This document shows positions 18,180-27,888 of a stretch of 64,000 nucleotides of DNA, piece after piece. Positions within the stretch are counted from its first letter, which is position 1. Each line of letters begins with the position of its first letter. The notes under the pieces were generated by a model. That model did not search any database and was not told the DNA's origin. It saw only the letters and a program-made list of their open reading frames with translations. The position numbers were made by a program, and so were the translations under genes. The stretch spans positions 62,001 to 126,000 of the forward strand of contig OZ241847.1 of NCBI GenBank assembly GCA_965202915.1, written 5' to 3'. The stretch is from G965202915 sp965202915 (GTDB lineage Bacteria; Pseudomonadota; Gammaproteobacteria; Eutrophobiales; Eutrophobiaceae).

Positions 18180-19202
18180 ATGAGCAAAACATTTGACGTA
18201 GCCGTTGTCGGCGCGACCGGCTTAGTGGGCGGGACCATGTTATCCATTTTGGAGGAGCGAAAATTTCCCGTTGGCAAAATATATGCACTTGCAAGCAGTC
18301 GCTCGGCGGGCGAGCGCCTGCGTTTCGGGGGTAAAACCATCCGGGTGGAAATACTTGATGACTTTGATTTTAACAAGGTGAATATAGGCTTGTTTTCCGC
18401 CGGCGCCTCCATCTCCAAAGCCCATGCTCCACGCGCCGCTGAAACCGGATGTATCGTTATCGACAATACCTCTCAATTTCGCTATGACGATGACGTGCCA
18501 TTGGTGGTGCCGGAAGTCAATTCCGATGCCATTGCTGCGTATGGAAACAAGGGTATTATTGCCAATCCAAACTGTTCCACCATACAGATGGTAATGGCAT
18601 TAAAACCCATTTATGACGCGGTCGGCATAGAACGCATCAATGTGTGCACCTATCAATCGGTATCAGGCGCGGGTAAATCGGCGATGGAAGAATTAGCCAC
18701 GCAGACGGCGGCATTATTGAACGGCAAGCCGATACAATCGAACGTCCATCCCAGGCAAATCGCATTTAATGTTTTGCCCCATATAGATGTATTTCAGGAT
18801 AACGGCTATACCAGAGAGGAGATGAAGATGGTCTGGGAAACCAGAAAAATACTTGGTGATAATTCCATACAGGTCAATCCCACCGCCGTCAGGGTGCCTG
18901 TTTTTTATGGTCACTCCGAGGCGGTTCATATAGAAACCAGGGACAAGATATCCCCCCCACAAGCGCGGGAATTACTGCAAAAAATCGCCGGAGTGGAAGT
19001 GGTTGATGGATCTGATGCCGCTGTATATCCGACTGCCGTAACCGAGGCGAGCGGCAATGATTTAGTTTATATAGGAAGAATTCGAGAAGATATTTCCCAT
19101 CCCAGGGGGCTGGATATGTGGATAGTTTCCGATAATATTCGCAAGGGAGCGGCATTAAATAGTGTTCATATTGCTGAATATTTGGTAAAAAACCATTTAT
19201 AA
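18180..19202 (+). CDS. asd: Aspartate-semialdehyde dehydrogenase
   Basis: Reduces aspartyl phosphate to aspartate semialdehyde, the branch point for lysine/DAP, threonine and methionine. The 340 residues have the N-terminal NADP loop GATGLVGG, the catalytic Cys132 in ANPNCSTIQ and the motif FYGHSEAVHIE carrying the active-site histidine. The shorter length and lack of insertions fit the Pseudomonas/Gram-positive type rather than the 367-residue E. coli form. A GGAAGGGGG ribosome site lies just before ATG 18180. Confidence 0.96.
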   Translation: MSKTFDVAVVGATGLVGGTMLSILEERKFPVGKIYALASSRSAGERLRFGGKTIRVEILDDFDFNKVNIGLFSAGASISKAHAPRAAETGCIVIDNTSQFRYDDDVPLVVPEVNSDAIAAYGNKGIIANPNCSTIQMVMALKPIYDAVGIERINVCTYQSVSGAGKSAMEELATQTAALLNGKPIQSNVHPRQIAFNVLPHIDVFQDNGYTREEMKMVWETRKILGDNSIQVNPTAVRVPVFYGHSEAVHIETRDKISPPQARELLQKIAGVEVVDGSDAAVYPTAVTEASGNDLVYIGRIREDISHPRGLDMWIVSDNIRKGAALNSVHIAEYLVKNHL

Positions 19203-19363
19203 GCTATATTTAAGGCATAATTATAAAGAACATTCATAAGTTACGATGGGGATCGTAGAGAAATTTTATTATTTTATAATGACTTGAGAACTAAACTTAA
19301 AACTGATATAGTGATATCTTATTAGCATAAGTGGTTGATTATTATACATGGATTGAATTATTA

Positions 19364-19382
19364 CTCATAAAATGTTTATGAG
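19364..19382 (+). promoter_or_regulatory. Perfect 8-base inverted repeat in the AT-rich fimV leader
   Basis: CTCATAAA and TTTATGAG are separated by ATG. The dyad lies 95 bases before the fimV start in a 275-base gap (19203-19477) that is strikingly AT-rich compared with the flanking genes. It could be an operator for fimV or a weak hairpin after asd; no T-run follows, so a terminator is unlikely. Confidence 0.35.
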
Positions 19383-19477
19383 ATATCTGTTAAGGTTATT
19401 GGCCTACAGACATATTTTATGTGCAGATTTATCATTAAGATTACGCCGCCGGATTAGACGGCAACATAACTAGCATC

Positions 19478-22400
19478 ATGAAACAATTAAAACTGTTGGT
19501 TTTATTATTGCTTATCTCACCGGGTATGGCATTTGCACTGGGGCTGGGTAATTTGGATATTGAATCCGGCCTGAATGAACCGTTTGCCGGACGTATAGAG
19601 TTGTTATCAGCCACCTTGGATGAACTGGATAGTCTTACAGTTGGGCTTGCCGATCAACAGGCATTTAATCGCGCCGGGATAGAGCGTCCGTTTCTGTTAA
19701 GCCGACTGAAATTTACATTACAGCGTCCGGAAGAGGGCACAAGTTACATCCTTGTTCAAAGCCAGGTTCCAATACTGGAACCATTCCTGAATTTTCTGGT
19801 TGAGGTAAGTTGGGCCAGGGGCCGCTTATTTCGGGAATATACCGTATTGCTTGACCCACCTTTATATGATCCTGAGGTAAATATAAAAAAAACCATCAGT
19901 GCCGCCCCGGTCCCCGCTGAGATAGCCGCGTCCCTGCCCGCGGACACAAAATTATTAGACGACCCTGAACATCAAGTGGTTTATACCGATGCCTTCGATG
20001 AGGGCACTGACGTGGCGCCTGCAATTGCGTATGATGGTGGCGATTATGGCCCCACCCAATCTCCGGACACGTTGTGGGGTATTGCCTCCGCCGCACGTCC
20101 CGATGGCGTCAGCATTAATCGGATGATGCTTGCCCTGTTACGGACCAACCCAAATGCATTCATAGACGGGAATATAAATGGTTTGAAACGCGGCCAGATT
20201 CTCAGTATGCCGACTGATTCCGAGTTGACCCGCCTGAGTAACACAGAGGTTTTGGCGGAAATTAATTCACAACACGCGCTTTGGGGGGATATCAAGAATA
20301 CGGTGACCACCCAGGTTGCCGAGCGTCCCGCCGGTTCATCCGGATCAGAGACGCCGGCGGAACAGGCGGCGGCGACGGTGGCGACTATCAACGAACCTGA
20401 ATCAGAACTCAAGCTGGTGGCGGCTTCGACCGTCGGTAATGATGGTAATGATCAAGCGATTGACGGTGGTGCCGCTGCAGATTCTACTGCCTCGGCGGAG
20501 CTTACCCTGGCACAGGAATCAATCCAGGCCCTTACACAGGAAAACGTGGAACTAACAGATCGATTACAGGAATCGGAAATATTGCTCGAGGATCTTAAGC
20601 GTCTTATTGCGCTGAAAGATGATGAATTAGCATCATTGCAATCTCAATTTGCACAACAAGCGGCAATGGCCGAGGAAGCCGCTGAAGCAGTCGAACAAGC
20701 GGCAATGGCCGAGGAAGCCGCCGAGGCAGTGGAACCAGCGGCAATGGCCGAGGAAGCCGCCGAGGCGGTCGAACCGGCGACGATGGCCGAGGAAGCCGTT
20801 GAGGCAGACGAACCGGCGGTGATGACCGAGGAGGCCGCCGAGGCAGTGGAACAGGCGACGATGGCCGAGGAGGCCGTCGAGGCAGTGGACCCAGCGGTGA
20901 TGACCGAAGAAACGGAGCAAGAGCTTATAACTGAAGACGCAGCCGAGGGCGCACAACCAGAAGTAGGCGCCGAAGACGCGACCGAGGAAGTTGTTGAAGA
21001 ATCATTACCAGCCGCCACCGGTATTATGGGTATGGTCAATACTTATCTAACGCCGATAAAAAATATAGTCACAGGCAACTCGATGATCGTTAAAATTGCC
21101 GGTGGGGCAACGCTATTGGTAATCATCATAGCCTTGATTGTTAAGAAATTCAGGCAGGAATCGGCGGAAGTGCTGGAACTTGACACTCGTGCAATGTCTG
21201 AATTCTCAGACGCTCAGAGCGATGCCGGCAACCAGCCGGGAATTGACGTTGAATATGCCGATCAATCGTCCGCGTCTGCTTCATATCTGGGAGAAGGAGA
21301 ATCAGAGGCGATCACCGACGTTCCGAAGGCCGCCACGGAATCCCTGTCAACTGAGGACAATACCCCTGTTCCGGACTTTGATGAGGAACAGGATCCATTA
21401 CAAGAGGTGAATACCTATCTCGCTTTTGAACAATTTGGTCAAGCCGAAGAATTCGTTCGTAACGTCATTGAACGGAGTCCGGATAATCCCGAAGGACATA
21501 TCAAACTATTGGAAGTTTTTTACACGTCCGGAAATAAACAAGCCTATGAAGAAGCTGCGCACACCTTGCATGATTTGGTTTCCGGTCAAGGAGAATATTG
21601 GAATATGGCAGTGGCGATGTGGGCCGAGATGTCACCAAACAGAGCATTATTTGAAGAAGGTGCTGATGAACCTGAAGACACTGCCGAAGCAGCCGTTACA
21701 GGGGTAGGCATTGTTGATATCGCCACCGATGATCAAGACGATAACAGTAACCTTGATTTTGATATAGGTCTTGGCGAAGAAGAATCGGTAGTGGCACTGG
21801 ATTCATCCGATGAATCCAGGGAATCAGATGAAGAGGCACTCTTGGACATGACCGTGACTACTGATTTGGACGGCGATGCATCACTTAACATGGAGACCGG
21901 AGCGGCAACAGAATCGGATGGCGGGACTATTGAATTTGAGATGACGGATAGCGAAGAAGATATTGCCGGAGCAAATGATCAGGATAATGTGATTGAGTTC
22001 GATACTGCGTCAATCAATAGTTCGGCTCCGGAGACTGACTCTGGCACTGCTACTTTCGATCTCGATATGGAAGATGAAAGTAATGAGATAAGCCTGGACG
22101 TGTCGGATGGTGATGTTACGGAAGATGAGGTTGCTCTTGATCTAAGCGATACCGGTACGGATGAGGTGCCCCTTGATCTAAGCGATACCGGTGAAGAGGA
22201 AATATCGCTTGATTTAAGCGATACCGGTACGGATGAGGTGGCCCTTGATTTAAGCGATACCGGTGAAGAGGAAATGTCGCTTGATCTAAGCGATACCGGT
22301 ACGGATGAGGTGGCCCTTGATTTAACCGATACCAGTGAAGAGGAAATGTCGCTTGATTTAAGCGATACCGGTACGGATGAGGTGGCCCTTGATTTAACCG

Positions 22401-23062
22401 ATACCGGTGAAGAGGAAATGTCGCTTGATTTAAGCGATACCGGTACGGATGAGGTGGCCCTTGATTTAACCGATACCAGTGAAGAGGAAATGTCGCTTGA
22501 TTTAAGCGATACCGGTACAGATGAGGTTGCTCTTGATTTAACCGATACCAGTGAAGAGGAAATGTCGCTTGATTTAACCGATACCAGTGAAGAGGAAATG
22601 TCGCTTGATTTAAGCGATATCGGTACGGATGAGGTAGCCCTTGATTTACCCGAGCCCGGTGAAGAGGAAATGTCCCTTGATTTAGCCGACACCAAAGAGA
22701 ACGAACCCTCCCTTGATGCAAGCGATAGCGATGATGACGAAATAGATTTTGATTTTAATCTGGATGAAGACGGAGAGGATGCCTCGGAAGACGCTGATTT
22801 CGAAAAGACCATCGTACTGCCAAAATCTGAGTCTGTTGCTGAAAGCAATGAAGATGGTGACGAGACGACCGTATTTGTGCCGCGATCAGCCACTCCTGAT
22901 GAACAGAGTCTTGAAGATGAAATAGCAACAAAACTGGATCTGGCAAAGGCCTACGTGGAATTGGATGATAAGAACAGTGCCAAGAGTATTCTTGATGAGG
23001 TCATTGCCGAGGGTAATGCTGAGCAGAAAAAACAGGCGGAAGCCCTGTTAAGTCGAGTATAG
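19478..23062 (+). CDS. fimV: FimV-like peptidoglycan-binding polar hub protein
   Basis: FimV anchors type IV pilus and polarity functions at the cell pole. The 1194 residues show a signal peptide (MKQLKLLVLLLLISPGMAFA), the FimV N-terminal domain (GLNEPFAGRIELLSA), a LysM-like region (about 188-250), a coiled coil (about 335-390), an Ala/Glu 13-residue repeat (394-480), one membrane helix (about 535-558), a TPR-like cytoplasmic segment (about 645-690), an acidic 12-residue repeat array (879-1070), and the conserved C-terminal FimV domain (DEIATKLDLAKAYVELDD, to the end). The acidic array is much longer than usual. The neighbouring asd and truA match the fimV locus elsewhere. Confidence 0.93.
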   Translation: MKQLKLLVLLLLISPGMAFALGLGNLDIESGLNEPFAGRIELLSATLDELDSLTVGLADQQAFNRAGIERPFLLSRLKFTLQRPEEGTSYILVQSQVPILEPFLNFLVEVSWARGRLFREYTVLLDPPLYDPEVNIKKTISAAPVPAEIAASLPADTKLLDDPEHQVVYTDAFDEGTDVAPAIAYDGGDYGPTQSPDTLWGIASAARPDGVSINRMMLALLRTNPNAFIDGNINGLKRGQILSMPTDSELTRLSNTEVLAEINSQHALWGDIKNTVTTQVAERPAGSSGSETPAEQAAATVATINEPESELKLVAASTVGNDGNDQAIDGGAAADSTASAELTLAQESIQALTQENVELTDRLQESEILLEDLKRLIALKDDELASLQSQFAQQAAMAEEAAEAVEQAAMAEEAAEAVEPAAMAEEAAEAVEPATMAEEAVEADEPAVMTEEAAEAVEQATMAEEAVEAVDPAVMTEETEQELITEDAAEGAQPEVGAEDATEEVVEESLPAATGIMGMVNTYLTPIKNIVTGNSMIVKIAGGATLLVIIIALIVKKFRQESAEVLELDTRAMSEFSDAQSDAGNQPGIDVEYADQSSASASYLGEGESEAITDVPKAATESLSTEDNTPVPDFDEEQDPLQEVNTYLAFEQFGQAEEFVRNVIERSPDNPEGHIKLLEVFYTSGNKQAYEEAAHTLHDLVSGQGEYWNMAVAMWAEMSPNRALFEEGADEPEDTAEAAVTGVGIVDIATDDQDDNSNLDFDIGLGEEESVVALDSSDESRESDEEALLDMTVTTDLDGDASLNMETGAATESDGGTIEFEMTDSEEDIAGANDQDNVIEFDTASINSSAPETDSGTATFDLDMEDESNEISLDVSDGDVTEDEVALDLSDTGTDEVPLDLSDTGEEEISLDLSDTGTDEVALDLSDTGEEEMSLDLSDTGTDEVALDLTDTSEEEMSLDLSDTGTDEVALDLTDTGEEEMSLDLSDTGTDEVALDLTDTSEEEMSLDLSDTGTDEVALDLTDTSEEEMSLDLTDTSEEEMSLDLSDIGTDEVALDLPEPGEEEMSLDLADTKENEPSLDASDSDDDEIDFDFNLDEDGEDASEDADFEKTIVLPKSESVAESNEDGDETTVFVPRSATPDEQSLEDEIATKLDLAKAYVELDDKNSAKSILDEVIAEGNAEQKKQAEALLSRV
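20659..20915 (+). repeat. 39-base tandem repeat inside fimV (Ala/Glu unit)
   Basis: About six and a half copies of a 13-residue unit with consensus AAMAEEAAEAVEP lie just before the membrane helix. The units differ by few substitutions (Ala/Thr/Val at position 2, Gln/Pro at the end). The repeat is helical and acidic and probably acts as a periplasmic spacer. High DNA identity between copies suggests that copy number can change by slippage. Confidence 0.8.
22116..22680 (+). repeat. 36-base tandem repeat inside fimV (acidic unit)
   Basis: About 16 units of 12 residues alternate between DTGTDEVALDLS and DTGEEEMSLDLS types, with Ser/Thr exchange at the last position. The alternation means that the duplicating block was often two units (72 bases). 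Copies are nearly identical at DNA level, so recent expansion is likely. The region is very acidic and predicted to be disordered. Confidence 0.85.
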
Positions 23063-23158
23063 TGCACAACCCACGTATATTGGGCCGGGTACTACCGTTG
23101 CCAAATATACCGCCGATAATTATCCTTCCCTTTATCATCCCAAATAAATTCACAAGCG

Positions 23159-23938
23159 GTGAAAATAGCGCTGGGTCTTGAATATTGCGGCACGAAGTTT
23201 TTCGGTTGGCAAAGACAGAATAAAATGCGTTCGGTGCAGGCCTGCGTTGAAGACGCATTATCCAGGGTCGCCGACCATGCGATTCGGGTAACCTGTGCCG
23301 GTAGAACTGACACAGGGGTCCATGCCGTGAACCAGGTCGCTCACTTTGAGACAAACTCCAGCCGCACTCGCCGTGCATGGGTTCTGGGAACAAATATAAA
23401 CCTGCCCGGGGATATCTCGGTAGTATGGGCGAGGGAAGTGGATAAGGATTTTCATGCCCGATTCTCCGCATTAACGCGCACATATAAATATTACATCCTC
23501 AATCGAAATTCAAAGCCCGCGGTTAATGCCGGGCTGGTGACCTGGGAATATCGTCGCCTGGACATAAAACGCATGCAGGCCGCGGCCGCGCATTTGCTTG
23601 GAGAACATGATTTTACTTCATACAGATCGGCCGCGTGTCAGTCAAAAAACCCGGTACGTACAGTCGAAAATCTGGCATTATCCGAGTCCGATAACCTCAT
23701 TGTATTAACCATTACCGCCAACGCCTTTTTACATCACATGGTCAGAAACATTGCCGGTGTATTGATCCAAATTGGTTCCGGCCAAAAGCAACCGGGTTGG
23801 GCGCGGGAAATTTTACTGGTGAAAGACAGGACTGCCGGCGGCGTTACCGCGCCCCCGGATGGTTTATACCTGCATCACGTTGACTATCCCGATAGCTATG
23901 AATTTCCGCCCCCCGTTGTCCCATATATTCGATTTTAA
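23159..23938 (+). CDS. truA: tRNA pseudouridine(38-40) synthase
   Basis: Modifies U38-U40 in the tRNA anticodon stem. The 259 residues contain the catalytic Asp51 in CAGRTDTGVHA, the family start ALGLEYCGTKFFGWQRQ and the C-terminal NAFLHHMVRNIAG motif. GTG 23159 gives a start equivalent to that of relatives, although only a weak ribosome site precedes it. It lies between fimV and trpF, as in Pseudomonas. Confidence 0.95.
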   Translation: MKIALGLEYCGTKFFGWQRQNKMRSVQACVEDALSRVADHAIRVTCAGRTDTGVHAVNQVAHFETNSSRTRRAWVLGTNINLPGDISVVWAREVDKDFHARFSALTRTYKYYILNRNSKPAVNAGLVTWEYRRLDIKRMQAAAAHLLGEHDFTSYRSAACQSKNPVRTVENLALSESDNLIVLTITANAFLHHMVRNIAGVLIQIGSGQKQPGWAREILLVKDRTAGGVTAPPDGLYLHHVDYPDSYEFPPPVVPYIRF

Positions 23939-24076
23939 TATGTCGTTGCAACAACACTGGCGTCATCTAAATTAATGGGTATATCAGCTTGTATCGCACA
24001 CCTGGCACGCGGGCCGTTTATGCCCGGCCGGTGGGCGTTAAGGGCCGCGGGGCTCAGCAACCCCCGTTGTTAAAAT

Positions 24077-24712
24077 ATGACTATAAACAGCAAAGTCCGG
24101 ATCAAAATATGCGGCATTACCAATCCCGGGGACGCGCAGGCGGCCATTGACGCAGGTGCCAATGCAATAGGTCTGGTATTTTATGAACAGAGCCGCCGTT
24201 ATGTTACGATTGAACAAGCCGGCGAAATCGTTGCCTGCCTGCCTCCATTCATTTCCACGGTGGCCCTGTTTGTCAACGCCGATGTAAAATACATACAAAC
24301 GGTGGTTAACAATATTGCAATCGATATTCTGCAATTTCACGGAGACGAGCAAGATGAAGAATGTGGCAAATATGGAAAACGCTATATTAAAGCGATCAGA
24401 ATGCGCGCTGATATTGATTTAAATACCGAGTCCAAACGCTATACCGGCGCATCTGCGCTCCTGCTGGACAATTTTGACGTAATGCAGTATGGAGGCACCG
24501 GTTGCACCTTTGATTGGGGACTCATCCGGGGGCAGTCAGACAAACCGCTAATACTGGCCGGGGGATTAACGGCGGACAACGTCCGCCGGGCTATCCGCAC
24601 GGTAAAACCGTATGCGGTCGATGTAAGTAGCGGGGTTGAAGCCGAAATGGGCAAAAAAGACGCTGATAAAATCCATGCCTTTGTAAATCAGGTTGTACAT
24701 GCCTATGACTAG
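24077..24712 (+). CDS. trpF: Phosphoribosylanthranilate isomerase
   Basis: Third step of the tryptophan branch, an Amadori rearrangement of N-phosphoribosyl-anthranilate. The 211-residue single TIM barrel begins with the signature VRIKICGITNPGDA (catalytic Cys), has QFHGDE in the middle and the phosphate-binding LAGGLTADNV and VDVSSGVE loops near the end. It is a stand-alone enzyme, not fused to TrpC. trpB follows within 14 bases. Confidence 0.96.
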   Translation: MTINSKVRIKICGITNPGDAQAAIDAGANAIGLVFYEQSRRYVTIEQAGEIVACLPPFISTVALFVNADVKYIQTVVNNIAIDILQFHGDEQDEECGKYGKRYIKAIRMRADIDLNTESKRYTGASALLLDNFDVMQYGGTGCTFDWGLIRGQSDKPLILAGGLTADNVRRAIRTVKPYAVDVSSGVEAEMGKKDADKIHAFVNQVVHAYD

Positions 24713-24725
24713 GGTATCATCCGGT

Positions 24726-25937
24726 ATGGCTGACTTTAAATCCATTGAGCATTATCCCGACGAATCCGGTCATTTTGGGGACTATGGCGGACGTTTTGTC
24801 TCCGAAACCCTGATAGGGCCGTTGGCGGAATTGACCCGCGCCTACCATAGATATATCGCCGATCCTGATTTCCTTGAGGAATTTGAAAACGAGTTAAAAC
24901 ATTACGTCGGGCGGCCCTCACCTCTGTATCATGCCCGGCGCTGGAGCGAGAAACTCGCCGGCGCCCAGATCTACCTTAAACGCGAGGATTTAAACCATAC
25001 CGGCGCCCACAAAGTCAATAACACCGTTGGCCAGGCACTGTTGGCCCGCCGGATGGGAAAACAGCGCGTCATAGCGGAAACCGGAGCCGGCCAGCACGGC
25101 GTAGCCAGTGCAACCGTCGCGGCGCGTTATGGCATGGAATGCATCGTCTATATGGGCACTGAAGATACCCGTCGTCAGGCTGTTAACGTCTATCGAATGA
25201 AATTATTAGGCGCTCAAGTGGTGCCGGTGGCCGCCGGGTCGAAAACATTAAAAGACGCGCTCAATGAAGCCATGCGGGATTGGGTGACCAATGTCGACGA
25301 CACCTTTTATATTATCGGCTCGGTTGCGGGCCCGCACCCGTACCCGGCCATGGTGCGTGACTTTCAATCAGTCATAGGCCGCGAGGCCAGGCAACAATGC
25401 ATTGAACAAGCCGGTCGCTTACCCGATATGCTGATTGCCTGCGTCGGTGGAGGTTCAAATGCCATTGGTTTATTTCATCCTTTTTTAAGCGACCAGGCGG
25501 TAAAAATGATAGGCGTTGAAGCCGGTGGGGACGGCATGGCCAGTGGCAGGCACGCCGCGCCATTAAACGCCGGCCGACCCGGCGTCCTGCACGGCAATAG
25601 AACCTATTTGATGGAAGACGAAAACGGCCAGATCGTTGACACGCATTCCATCGCCGCCGGGTTGGACTATCCCGGCGTCGGGCCCGAGCACGCCTGGTTA
25701 AAAGACAGCGGTCGAGCCACTTATGTTGCAGTCGACGACAATGAAGCCCTGCAGGCGTTTCATGATTTAAGCTTAATCGAAGGCATCATTCCCGCGCTTG
25801 AGACCAGTCACGCCGTCGCTTATGCAGGCAAAATCGCGCCCACAATGAAGCGCGACCAAATCATCATTATTAATTTATCAGGCCGGGGTGATAAGGACGT
25901 GCAGACCATAGCAGAATGTGAAAACCTTTCCCTGTAA
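24726..25937 (+). CDS. trpB: Tryptophan synthase beta chain
   Basis: PLP enzyme that joins indole and serine. From ATG 24726 the protein has 403 residues; in-frame starts at 24693, 24699 and 24705 would overlap trpF. The chosen start gives the usual spacing to GHFGDYGGRFVSETL. PLP lysine is Lys96 in HTGAHKVNN; the catalytic glutamate lies in ETGAGQHGVA; the phosphate loop is GGGSNAIG. The C-terminal serine-containing loop NLSGRGDKD is intact. It works as an alpha2-beta2 complex with TrpA, whose gene lies one small gene downstream. Confidence 0.97.
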   Translation: MADFKSIEHYPDESGHFGDYGGRFVSETLIGPLAELTRAYHRYIADPDFLEEFENELKHYVGRPSPLYHARRWSEKLAGAQIYLKREDLNHTGAHKVNNTVGQALLARRMGKQRVIAETGAGQHGVASATVAARYGMECIVYMGTEDTRRQAVNVYRMKLLGAQVVPVAAGSKTLKDALNEAMRDWVTNVDDTFYIIGSVAGPHPYPAMVRDFQSVIGREARQQCIEQAGRLPDMLIACVGGGSNAIGLFHPFLSDQAVKMIGVEAGGDGMASGRHAAPLNAGRPGVLHGNRTYLMEDENGQIVDTHSIAAGLDYPGVGPEHAWLKDSGRATYVAVDDNEALQAFHDLSLIEGIIPALETSHAVAYAGKIAPTMKRDQIIIINLSGRGDKDVQTIAECENLSL

Positions 25938-25949
25938 CGGAGTTTTTCC

Positions 25950-26141
25950 ATGAACAATCGCGACAGACTGATAGCATTGATCAGTGAAAATAAATTGGAG
26001 CGCTCTGAATTGGCGGCAATGCTCAAGGTCAAACTCAGCACGGTCAATAACTGGTTATTACCCAATACGTCCAGACACCATGAAGAGGTGCCCGATATGG
26101 CAATGGAATTGCTGACAATAAAGCTGGGGAAAAACAAATAA
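25950..26141 (+). CDS. Small helix-turn-helix protein within the trp operon
   Basis: A 63-residue protein, beginning MNNRDRLIALISENKLERS, sits between trpB and trpA with a good ribosome site (CGGAG, 9 bases before ATG). Residues 17-38 fit a Cro/XRE-type helix-turn-helix (LERSELAAMLKVKLSTVNNWL). The rest is short and helical (VPDMAMELLTIKL); there is no effector domain. Spacings of 12 bases to trpB and 36 to trpA show that it belongs to the operon. It may be a DNA-binding regulator, but the target is unknown. Confidence 0.8.
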   Translation: MNNRDRLIALISENKLERSELAAMLKVKLSTVNNWLLPNTSRHHEEVPDMAMELLTIKLGKNK

Positions 26142-26177
26142 TCATTATGAAATCAGATCGGCCTGATCAATATCGTC

Positions 26178-26987
26178 ATGAGCAGAATTGAGCAGAGTTT
26201 TGTCCGGCTGAGCGACCGCAATCGCAAGGGCCTGATCCCGTTCATCACCGCCGGAGACCCCAATCCACAAGCCACCGTGACGCTGATGCACGGACTCGTT
26301 AAAGGCGGAGCCGATCTGATCGAACTGGGCGTACCATTTTCAGACCCAATGGCCGACGGCCCGGTGATACAACGCTCCAGTGAAAGGGCGCTGGCCCATC
26401 ATACCAGCCTGGAAATGATACTCGACATGGTGCGCGAATTTCGTTCCGTAAACCGTGACACACCGATAATACTGATGGGCTATTTGAATCCGATTGAAAT
26501 CATGGGATACGAGAAATTCTGCGCCCGGTCGGCGGCGGTCGGCGTCGACGGCGTACTCATAGTCGACCTGCCGCCGGAAGAGGCGGACAGTTTGAATCGG
26601 CGGATTCGCGCCCACAAACTGGACCAGGTTTTTCTGCTTTCGCCCACGACCGCCGGTGAAAGAATCAAACACGTCTGTGACGTGGCCAGTGGTTTTATTT
26701 ATTATGTTGCACTCCAGGGGGTGACCGGCAGTGATCGACTTGACGTTTCTTCAGTGGAATCAAAAATACAAAAAATCAGGGAACATACCGCGTTACCGAT
26801 TGGCGTCGGATTCGGGATCAAGGATCGGGAGTCAGCCGCTCGAGTCGGCGGAATAAGTGACGCGGTGGTGATCGGCAGCGCCCTGGTCGAAAAAATTGCC
26901 GTTCATGCCGGCAAAGGCACCGACCCGGCACCGGATGTCGAGGCGTTTATCGCGTCCATGCGCAGCGCCCTGGATGGCAATAACTGA
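26178..26987 (+). CDS. trpA: Tryptophan synthase alpha chain
   Basis: Cleaves indole-3-glycerol phosphate to indole, passed by tunnel to TrpB. The 269 residues contain the catalytic Glu49 and Asp60 in LIELGVPFSDPMADGPVIQ, both at the same numbers as in E. coli, and the phosphate loop GVGFGIKD followed by VIGSALVEKI. accD follows 15 bases after the stop. Confidence 0.97.
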   Translation: MSRIEQSFVRLSDRNRKGLIPFITAGDPNPQATVTLMHGLVKGGADLIELGVPFSDPMADGPVIQRSSERALAHHTSLEMILDMVREFRSVNRDTPIILMGYLNPIEIMGYEKFCARSAAVGVDGVLIVDLPPEEADSLNRRIRAHKLDQVFLLSPTTAGERIKHVCDVASGFIYYVALQGVTGSDRLDVSSVESKIQKIREHTALPIGVGFGIKDRESAARVGGISDAVVIGSALVEKIAVHAGKGTDPAPDVEAFIASMRSALDGNN

Positions 26988-27002
26988 CTTCAACCCGCCG
27001 AT

Positions 27003-27881
27003 ATGAGTTGGATAAAAAAACTATTACCCGCGATAACAACCAAAGGCGCACTGAAACGCGCCGTCCCGGAGGGAATTTGGACCAAATGCTCGGACTGCAA
27101 TGCGGTATTATATCGAACCGAACTGGAAAGAAACCTTGAAGTATGTCCAAAATGCAACCATCATATGCGCATTAATGCACGCACCAGACTGGAGCGTTTC
27201 CTCGACCCTGAAGGTTCCGATGAAATAGGCGCGGATCTCAAGCCGGTGGACGTTCTAAAATTCAAGGATGGCAAAAAATACAAGGATCGGTTATCGCAAG
27301 CGCAAAAACATACCGGAGAAAATGACGGCCTGATCGCGATCAAGGGCCAAATCAACGGTATGGCCGTGGTTGCCTGCGCGTTTGAATTTGAATTTATGGG
27401 CGGATCCATGGGCTCAGTTGTCGGCGAACGGTTTGTACTCGCCGCTGAAACCGCCAACGACAATGCAATACCACTGATTTGTTTTTCCTCCAGCGGCGGC
27501 GCCAGGATGCAGGAAGCCCTGTTCTCGCTGATGCAAATGGCCAAAACCAGCTCCGCCCTTGCCCTGTTAAAACGCAATGGCATTCCATACATTTCAGTGC
27601 TGACTCACCCGACCATGGGCGGCGTATCCGCGAGTCTCGCGTCCCTGGGCGATATCAACATAGCCGAACCCACGGCTCTGATTGGTTTTGCCGGCCCGCG
27701 CGTCATTGAACAGACGGTTGGACAAATCCTCCCGGAAGGATTCCAGCGCAGTGAATTTTTACTCGAACACGGCCAGGTTGACCTGATAATAGACCGGCGC
27801 GAAATACGTGACCGCGTCGCCTCCCTGTTATCGATTTTGACCCACCAACCCATTGCCCCGGCGAAACGGGACGCCATTTAG
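27003..27881 (+). CDS. accD: Acetyl-CoA carboxylase carboxyltransferase subunit beta
   Basis: With AccA, transfers the carboxyl group from biotin to acetyl-CoA, the first committed step of fatty-acid synthesis. The N-terminal zinc ribbon has Cys29, Cys32, Cys48 and Cys51. The crotonase-like core shows SSSGGARMQEALFSLMQMAK and the oxyanion loop PTMGGVSASLASLGD. Its 292 residues are close to the usual 290-304. The neighbours trpA upstream and folC-dedD-purF downstream are the classical arrangement. Confidence 0.97.
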   Translation: MSWIKKLLPAITTKGALKRAVPEGIWTKCSDCNAVLYRTELERNLEVCPKCNHHMRINARTRLERFLDPEGSDEIGADLKPVDVLKFKDGKKYKDRLSQAQKHTGENDGLIAIKGQINGMAVVACAFEFEFMGGSMGSVVGERFVLAAETANDNAIPLICFSSSGGARMQEALFSLMQMAKTSSALALLKRNGIPYISVLTHPTMGGVSASLASLGDINIAEPTALIGFAGPRVIEQTVGQILPEGFQRSEFLLEHGQVDLIIDRREIRDRVASLLSILTHQPIAPAKRDAI

Positions 27882-27888
27882 CGGATTT

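Noticed and set aside
21979..22893. A 304-codon minus-strand frame opposite the fimV acidic repeat
   Set aside because: Low-complexity Ser/Arg text that mirrors the 36-base repeat. fimV itself is well supported on the plus strand.
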